From the NCBI GenBank assembly GCA_036346205.1, contig JARFJB010000002.1, positions 3,396,001 to 3,460,000 of the forward strand: a DNA stretch of 64,000 bases, given 5' to 3'. The position numbers were made by a program, and so were the translations under genes. Of the stretch, positions 37,101 to 46,400 are shown in pieces. The stretch is from Vesta saturnalis. Its lineage: Eukaryota; Arthropoda; Insecta; Coleoptera; Lampyridae. The notes under the pieces were generated by a model. The model searched no databases. It was given only the letters and a program-made list of their open reading frames with translations, and was not told the origin of the DNA. The first letter of the stretch is position 1. Each line of letters starts with the position of its first letter.

Positions 37101-40100
37101 TTTGATTTAATTGGTTTAAAAATATTCACTGCTTTTGCATAGAAACAGAACAACATCACGAACAAGGATAAAACAGCTCAGTTCAGCCGGTTGGTGGGTC
37201 TTCCCTGATGGAGGATTATGAACCCTCATTAACTCCTTTCTACCTGAAAATTTCTAAAATTCTATAGTTTCATCGACACAGGATATAGAAACTAGCGTGA
37301 ATAAGTACGTTATTTTTGAATAAATTAACATGCGAACGTATAGTTGAGTGAGGAAGTGTAATCGGGCTTCCAAACCGCAAACCATACGCAAAAGACCAGA
37401 AAAGGCGCTTCAATTATGTTTATCAAGTGAATACGTGCCAGAAGATTCTTATCACCCGTACTACGAGGGATAAGTAAACCTATTGATTAATTTTTTAACA
37501 TCCAAATATTTTTTCTCTAAATCGATTTCAGTAAATTAGAGTTCTTATCGCTAAAACAGTATAATTTGAGATTTACAGTAAATTCCTTGTTGTGTTTGCC
37601 TATTTAGGTTAATAGTAAAAACTGGGTTCAAGATATTGGATTTTAATTAAGCAAAATAAAGACCTACATGTGGTACAGTATTGGTTTCTTATCTATCTAA
37701 CGTAATCATTTTTACGTACATTTTACAAGGTCACGCACTGCTTCCCACCAGTGGCATGTACATTCATTACATTCCTCTTTTTCGTGAGCAACCTTTATAT
37801 GTGTGATGTTATGTCTATTAAAGAATATAATCTGATTGACAATCCCAGTAAGAATTTATTTATAATCTCACTTTTCTTTACATATGGTATAAATTTCTAA
37901 CGAGTAATTCAATCTATTTTTATTTATTTATACCATTGCATTCGGTTAGGTATAATTGGTTTTTAAAATAAATGAGTGCGTATTTCGACATACCCTAATA
38001 CTAAAATGTTTGAAATCTTTTATCATTTAAAGAAGCAATAGTCACATTTGCATCATTCTTTATATACGAGCTATGTATTCCAACGACCTGAGTTCAGTTG
38101 ATTGTGCTTCCAAATTATGAAATCATCTGTAATGTGTTCCATTTATAAAGTGGTGAAATGGGGTTATTATGACCATTCAAAGATCATATCTTGTTCCCAC
38201 AAACAAATTATATCGTACAATAATTATGGAATGGGAGATCGTCAAATTTGTTGTCCTTCAGAGTTTGCGAGGAATCTGAAAATGATAAAATATACGTTTA
38301 ATTAGAAACACATCATTTTCACAGAAAAGTGATAAATTTTGACACTACTTCCAGCTTATTTTTTAATCGTAATTTTCAATATTTCAGACTTGCAGAAGAG
38401 GATTTTCCTGATTTGCATGTAGAAGTAGAATCTAATCCCAAAGCTAGTGACGATTTTGCAGTAGGAAATCATATAGTCGACATGCATCATTTTCTTGTAG
38501 AAATAAAGAAGCTCTCACGATAGGAAGTGCACTATGGGGGAAATGATACTTGCGAAGGAAACGAGGCGTGGAGTAATATCAATGTTGTATTATCATTGTA
38601 ATACATGTGCAAAAACATTTCCATATCTTCGCACCAGCCAGCTAGCACAATAAATGAGATATTAGTGTGGGGGAGCAACGTCAGTAGGCATGGGTTATTC
38701 GCAATCTGACGAACTTTTTTCTATAATAAACATTTCCATCGTGACTGGAAGGTTCTACAGGAAGTTGGAAGAAAAAGTTAGAAATGTGTGGGAGTCTGAA
38801 CTTTATGCGCAAATGTACAAAGCTGCAGACGAAGGAAGACGATTTGCCATAGAAAATGGAAATATGGAAGACGGAATGCTCTATAGAACTGTGATCGTTG
38901 ATGGAGGATGGGCAAAGCGATCTTACGGTCACGGCTATTCATCTTTATCGGAAGTGGCGTGCATCATAGGAAAAAAAACGAAAAAATTGTCAGGAACAAA
39001 TACATCTGCCTGATATCAAACAAATTGAACCGCGCTGTCACACGTGTTTTAAAAACTATATTGTTCCAATTAAATTGGACGGAAATATAAGCTTAGATAT
39101 AAATATGTTATTGGTGACGGGGATTCCAGTGTGTATTCCAGAATTTTCGAAATGTTACATGCGGTAGATATGTTAGAAAACTTGAATGTGCTAATCACAT
39201 CACTAAAGCATTCACGTCAAATTTCCATAAGCTTGTTAGAGATACGAGACACCCAGTTTCAGCTAGATGTATTTTAAAATCTAGACTTAGTACTGTCATG
39301 AGGTCAGCTATAGCTAGATCTTCTGAGGTTTCCATGGAACAATTATGTAAAGATTTATGTAACATTCCCAGTCACGTTTTCGGTGAGCACTTTCATTGCA
39401 GAATCCAATATTGTCATAGGAAAGACATCGAAGAAAACAATCGACACTTTCATATAATTTTGGACCATTAAAATTGATTACTTACTGATTATAATAAATC
39501 TCCATTTACCAATTTTTGTAAGAAAAGGGAGAAAAGGCTTTCATATGCACATACAATAGAAAGAAAATTTAGACATCGTAGAATCAACAACGAAGCTGCT
39601 GGGAATGATTATGGTCCTAATTCTGCAAAATTAGATTTAACGGTACCTGAACTAATATTGAAGAAACCAAAAATTTTATCTCGACTGAAAAACGATAATG
39701 TCGAATTAATAGAAAGAGAAACAAGAGGCCAGTATGATAACATAAAATGGTACGAAGCTCGCCGTAATAGACTGACCGCTTCTTCTTTTGGACGAATTTG
39801 TTTACGGAGAAATATAACACCGTGCCACTGCCTGATTAAAACCTTACTATATAGTTCCACAAATTTAACAAAACCCTGCAATATTTTACGACAGAATGCA
39901 CGAAAACGTTGCCCTAGCTATTTATGAAGATGAAATGAATCCAAAAGTTAGCTTGTGCGGTTTTTATATATCTCAGAACATCCATATTTAGTGGCAACCC
40001 CAGACGCTACTGTCGACAAAGATGGATTAGTGGAAGTGAAATGTTTATTTTCAATAAGAGACAAATGCATTCACAAAGCGATACACGAAAGTGATACAAA

Positions 40101-43100
40101 ATTGTGTATCAAATTAGAAGGTGCTGATTTATGTTTAAAGGAACATCATATCTATTATTTTCAAATTCAAGGACAATTAAATATATTAAAAAAAAGATAT
40201 TGTGATTTAGTGTTGTATACGAATGTAGATATAGAAATAATTAGGATTAAGAGAAATGAATTTTTTTAGAATGATACTATGTTACCTAAGCTAAGTGAAT
40301 TTTATTTTAACTATTTTTTTACCCGAACTAGCTGATCCTAGAATTCCTAGAGGGTTAGAAGCTTAGAATTCCGAATTAATACTAGATGCTCAAAACAGAT
40401 GGAGAAGCAATAAATAAAACTATTTTCAGTGTTTGTGTTTATTTTATTTTTTAAATTTTCTGAACTAAAATATTTTATTTTTTAATTCTGTAACAATGAG
40501 TTCTGTAATTGTAACATAAATATTACCTATTATCAGATTGAGCACTATATTCGAAATTTAGTTCAAATCTTTCCAACCGTTCCACTGTCAATGTGTTCAG
40601 GCTGACACAGTTAGGATAGCTTTTGTAATACAAATAATTTTTTTTGTTAAATATTTTGATTTCTAAAAATAATTTTTGATGTAAGATTTCAATTTTTATG
40701 AAAGGTATTTTTAAATTACTTTAAAATGATTTACACCATTAAAACGTAACCGCATATACAGGCATGAAGCTAAAACTGGTGATTCATCAAAATGGGTAGG
40801 ATTTTGCATGACCCTCATTACAATCAAGGGATTAGGAAGGCTTGGCAACAATTCAATAATTATTTATGCTATGTACATTATTTGAAATAGAAAACTGTAA
40901 CGTGTGTTGTCTAATTTTTGAAATTTCAGTAAGGTGTCACATCACCTTAAATGATCATTATCAAACACTGCTAAAATACATAATATGTGTAATTTACCAA
41001 AAAAAATTGATTTTTCCAAGCCGATAAAGAGTTTTTCATGAATCTCCAAAGATAAATAATATCTTACAGTTCTACCTGCGACATCATAACAACGATGTGA
41101 TGTTCTAAAAAAGAATAAATAAAAACATGCGGCTTTGAAAAAGATAAAAATAGACGGTTTTGAAGTAAGTCCAGTATCTGTCAATTTTGTATTGTATAAT
41201 TTTGTATTTAGCTGGTACTAGTATTTAACTTTGAATTAGCTAATTTGTGGTAGTTATTATCAAAAAAGTATGGCGCAATTTTCAAGTGGAGAAAAATATG
41301 ATCTGCTATCGTGATACATACTATGTCAATGAAATTCCAAACAAGCGGAACACATGTATTTAAACAAATATCCAGAGAGACAGCAGCCTCATAAAACCAC
41401 ATTTAGGAACTCTCAGTCAATTTATGAGAACATGATGAAAACATACATATATTCTATTCTACTATATGGAATGGAATCCTGGACAATGCGAAAGAGAATA
41501 ATGCAGCGATTAGAAGCATTTGAAATGTGGGTTTTCCGTAGACTGCTAAAGATTCCATGGACAAGACGAATGACAAATGAGAATGTCATCAGAATGATGG
41601 GAGCAGACAGAGAACTAATACAACATGTGAAACGACGCAAAACAAGTTATCTGGGACACATATACAGAGGAAAAAAATATCAATTCTTGAGATTGCTCAT
41701 GGAAGGAAGAATAGAGGGCAGAAGGGGCCCTGGCAGAAGAAAATGTTCATGGCTAAAAAATATAAGAGAATGGACAGGACTAGACACACACACCCTATTG
41801 AGAACGGCAACAAATAGAGAAGAGTTTGAAGATATTGTCGCCAACCTTCAGTAATGAAGAAGGCACCTAAAGAAGAAGATGATGCATTTAAAAAGCCTGT
41901 AAATTCCCGTAAAGAACCTTGCAATGAATAAAAACCAAATAATGTTTTATTAGCTGTTACGGAAAATCCAGAAATTTCTACATGACACATTGAACAAACA
42001 ATTGGAGTGTCCCATTTTACTGCTCATTTTATTTTACAAAAAGAAAAAATACGTCTATTTAAATTTAGAATTGGTCAGGGACTTCGGTCAGGTGGTACAG
42101 CGAGGCTCAGCGAGTTCTGTGAATGGTATACCAGGCAATGTACAGCTAATGAGCAATTTCCATGTAAAATCATTTGGTCGGATGAAAGTCAAGTTCATTT
42201 TTCGATAGCGGATCTTTAAATCCTGAACGCTACCAAAATTTATTAGAAAATTAAGTAGAAGCAGCTTTAGCTAATTTCCCTCAAGCTGATATTGAAGATT
42301 ATTGGTTTTAACAAGATGGTACTTTGGCACACAATTCCAGAGCCGTCCATGAATATTTATCGGCAAGGTTTCCAATAAGATGGATTGGAACTTGCTCTAA
42401 TGGCCAGCGCGATCCCCCTATATAACACCTCTTGACTTTTTTCTTTGGAGATATGTCAAAAATTATATTTATCGACACATTATTGAAAATGATAATCAAT
42501 TGCGGAACTTAGTTCTCGAATCATTTGAAAGCATTACGCCTCAAATGCTTCGCAATGTTTTGAATTGAACTGTAAGAACTTTTTGAACAACTATTATAAG
42601 ACTTATAAGTAAGTAATTCTTACTTCAATTTACATTAAAAACAAAGGGAATTAGCAGTTTTTCTTTTTAGCGTCAATTTGTTTCTTGATATTAACTTCTA
42701 ATATTAAGAAACTTTATTATGGTGTGTGTAATAATCATATGGGAAAGTTATTGCATCAACTTCTTGAAAATGCAGGTCTGTATTCAAAAATTTTGTGATG
42801 ATGGTCCATGAAAGATTCAGAATGCGATGAGACCATCAAGTGTGATACATTGCTGAATTTGTAAAAAAATATTTCAAAATCAGTTATCAAAATATCAGGA
42901 CCGTATTTAAAAAAAATAGTTATTGATGGCTATAAAAATAGGAAACGTCTGAGTGAAAAACTGACTATGCCATATTAAAGCCATAAAAAAATTGCCATGA
43001 AGAAGTGTGTTTGTATTTTTGCTCTAGCATTTATAATAAAAATAGGAAACGTCCGATTGAAAAACTGACTATGCCATATTAAAGCCGTAACAAGTTGCCA

Positions 43101-43377
43101 TGAAGAAGTGTGTTTGTATTTTTGCTCTAGCGTTTATAATATCGCCAGAAAGAAATAAAATAGAGATTTCAAAAATTCAAATGTATTTAAATCTCTCAAA
43201 AACAAAAAATCACACCATAGATTTTTTTGTTTCATTTTATTGATCCCTTAATTACACAACTTTTTTCCCATTTAACCAGAGTTGTATCTATTACCATTTC
43301 GAGATCCTCATAGTGAGATTCCTTATCTTGGACATAGTGTATACGCCATTCTCTTCATAGTAAATGTTACATATCTA

Positions 43378-43454
<77 letters not shown>

Positions 43455-46400
43455 TACACATATGTGTGTGTGTGTGTGTCTATGCATATACTCGGTGTCC
43501 CATAACGTAATGTCACTACTTAGTATACGTAATCTTCAGTCCAAACAGAGTAAAATGTTTTGTCTTAAAGTATACCGTTTTCATAATACAGAGGGTTATA
43601 TTGTTATTATTCAAATAATTAGAATTTCAGCTTACAATCACTATAAAAAAATGCTCATATTGTCCGCCGTTACTTTCGAGACATAATATGGCTCTTCTTA
43701 AGAGAGATCTAGTTTCCTTATGTAACATATCAGTTTGATTTCAAATCAAATCGCCTCCTTCAACAATGCGTCTTCCAAGGTCATTAACAGTTTCTGATGG
43801 TGTTTTTGGTAAACCATATTTTTCATGTGACCCCACAAATAATAATCTAAGCATGTCAAGTCAGGAGATCTTTGGGGGCCGTGGGTGTTCTTTTCTACCA
43901 ATTACACGTCCTTCAAACCGTTGATTTAAGAATTGTCACGCGTAAAGGAAAGTGCGTTCGGGCACCGTTGTGCTAATACCACAAGCCGTGTCGCATAGCT
44001 AGGAAGACATTTTCTAACATATTTCCTAGATGATCTTCTAGAAAATTTAAATATTTGCGGTTAAATGATTGTCAAAAACGAATGGGCCAATGAGCATCTT
44101 ATCAATAATTCCACACTAAACATTCACTAAAACCTATTATGATTATTTGACTGTGTGGTTTCATGTGGATGCTCAAAATTCCATAAATAGCTATTCCTTC
44201 TATTTATTAATCCATTCCTTGTAAATGTTGACTCACCCGTGAATAAAATTTTATTAACTACTTGTAGATTCTGTTATCCAGCGGACAATCCACACATTTG
44301 GAGAAATCTGTGAGCAAGAGAACTTGAACAGACTGGATATGAAATAGATGAAAACCTTGACCTTTTAATGTCCTCCACACTCGCATTCGAAATACATTGA
44401 CATGTACAGATATTCGGCAAAAAGATGTGCGGGGATAATTATCAATTTCTCGAAGTATGTTCTCTTCATTTTTCAATGCTTTTTGTTTTGGACGTTCAGT
44501 CAGTTTTCAACGAAAAAGGCAGTTGTGTTTGCTAAAATTTTGTAGTATTATGGTAGTTCACTAACTTTAAGTGGTTTACAGCTTCCAATTGCCACCTAAC
44601 ATTTGTGAATTTTACAAATAACGACCATCAAAGATTACATTCAAATTCACATTCATAGAGAAAATCTTATATTCTAATTCGTATAGAAACTTTACCAACA
44701 GTGTGCAATAACATCAACAAACAAAGTTATGTATTCAAACTAAGCACTACCTTTTGAGACTTTTTGCTTTCTTAATTGGTTTTTTTCCTTTTCAATTTTA
44801 TTATTCAAGATCCTTGAATAATTATTGAGCAGGATATCCGAAAAAGCATCAGTACACATTTCTACCACTATTGTTAAAAGGCTGGCAAGGTTACGGTATC
44901 CGAATTTTGGGATGTGAATGTTATTTTGTTCAGTAACTATTTTGGGAAAGATAAAAAAGTGCTGTTTTTCCAAGACATTGCCCCATGCCACAAGCCGATG
45001 AAAACAATGGTTAAATTGAATGAATTACACTTTGAATTGCTTTCCTACCCACCATACTCTACAGAAAACGTATCGAAAAGTTAGGGGAGCATTGGAATGA
45101 ATGTATCGCTCTTGAAGGAGAGTATGTTGATGAATAAAGTCGAATTTGAAAAAAAATTTGTTTTCCTTAGTTAGATTGGAGATTTATAGAGTGATGTATT
45201 ATGTTAATCATAACAGAATTGATTTAACATATACAGTTAAAGTTAAGATAAGATTAAATGTTGGCATTATGTTTTCATTGTATAATAACAATTACAATCC
45301 TTAAATATTAACAGAAAATTTTGTTGGGTTTGGTACAATTTAATTAGATATTTAATTGGTATGTTTTGAGCATTGAATACTTTTACCACATTGAAATTTT
45401 TAGGTTTCACAACTTTGGATTTACATTATAATTTGATTAAATTTGTTTTTTGGTTGTTAATTAACCTTTATCCATTAGAAGGTGTTCTGATTTATCTTTA
45501 TCAAGGCCGTTTAATAATATTTAATCTATTAAAGATCTATCTAATAGCGGGCCATAGTCAACCGATAGATCTACCTTATGTTTGCGTTTTCCGAAATCAT
45601 ATTTATTTGACATCTTAATTAGTTTTCAAAATCTATGGCATCCTTATACAAATACATCCTATTTTCAAGTGTGCCCAAAGTTTAATGTGGAAGCTGCAAA
45701 CCTTCTATGTAACTTCCCTGTAGTGCAAGGTTCTCATTTACAAAAAAAATAGTACAAAAATTAGTGCATATAGACACATTGTGGAGTATTTAACATTTAG
45801 TGTTGTAATAGTTTCAGTATCCTTAACGGATGATCCAGTGCCAGAAGCGATGTTACACGTCTATGATAAATCCGGAACATATCCCTTATCACCCCGTGGT
45901 TGTCAAAATATTCGTGATGCAGATTGGTTACAGTTTACATCCATGTGGCAATCAATTGCTGCTCGCAATGTTGAGTAAGTGTTAAAATGCTGTATGTAAT
46001 TTTCTGATGCATAATTTTTAGTATTGGACCATTTTTAAAGCCACTCTCTGAATCATTCCAAGAAGATATAAAACCATATTGTTCAGAAACAGATGTTTTG
46101 TTACCTACAACATTAGATCGTTTAATTGGTACTCTTTTATCGAAAAGATTACCAAATTCTCCTGAGACAGCTTTATCAGAATGGCTTGGTTTAATGGCGG
46201 GTGATCAAGAATCTACTGTTCGTGATTTAGGAGCAAAAATTCATGTAGCGCTACAAGAAGTAAATATTCAAAACATTCTTTTATGTTTATAATTTTTTGT
46301 TGATATAACTTTTTCAGAATGCGACGTCTTGGATATTAGCCAATGCTGCAGCCTTATACTGGCGAATTATTGGCAACACGGAAGAAGCGGTGACTTGTTT

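Larger units (their letters stand above)
22146..45817 (+). other. 23.7-kb TTC17 intron filled with nested transposons and an antisense gene
   Basis: Donor G|GTAATT at 22146; acceptor AGTTTCAG ending 45817. The flanking phase is 1, and the joined codon GTA gives Val before SLTDDPVPEA. The other nine introns that lie fully in the window are 47-84 bp except one of 9.9 kb. The contents are listed separately. Confidence 0.85.

Noticed and set aside
42937..43142. CRISPR-like direct repeat
   Set aside because: Only two adjacent 104-bp copies without spacers, in a eukaryotic genome.
44740..44991. 83-codon - strand frame (MAWGNVLEKQHFFIFPK...)
   Set aside because: It lies partly antisense to the mariner fragment whose + strand reads KKVLFFQDIAPCHK; the sense reading explains that part.
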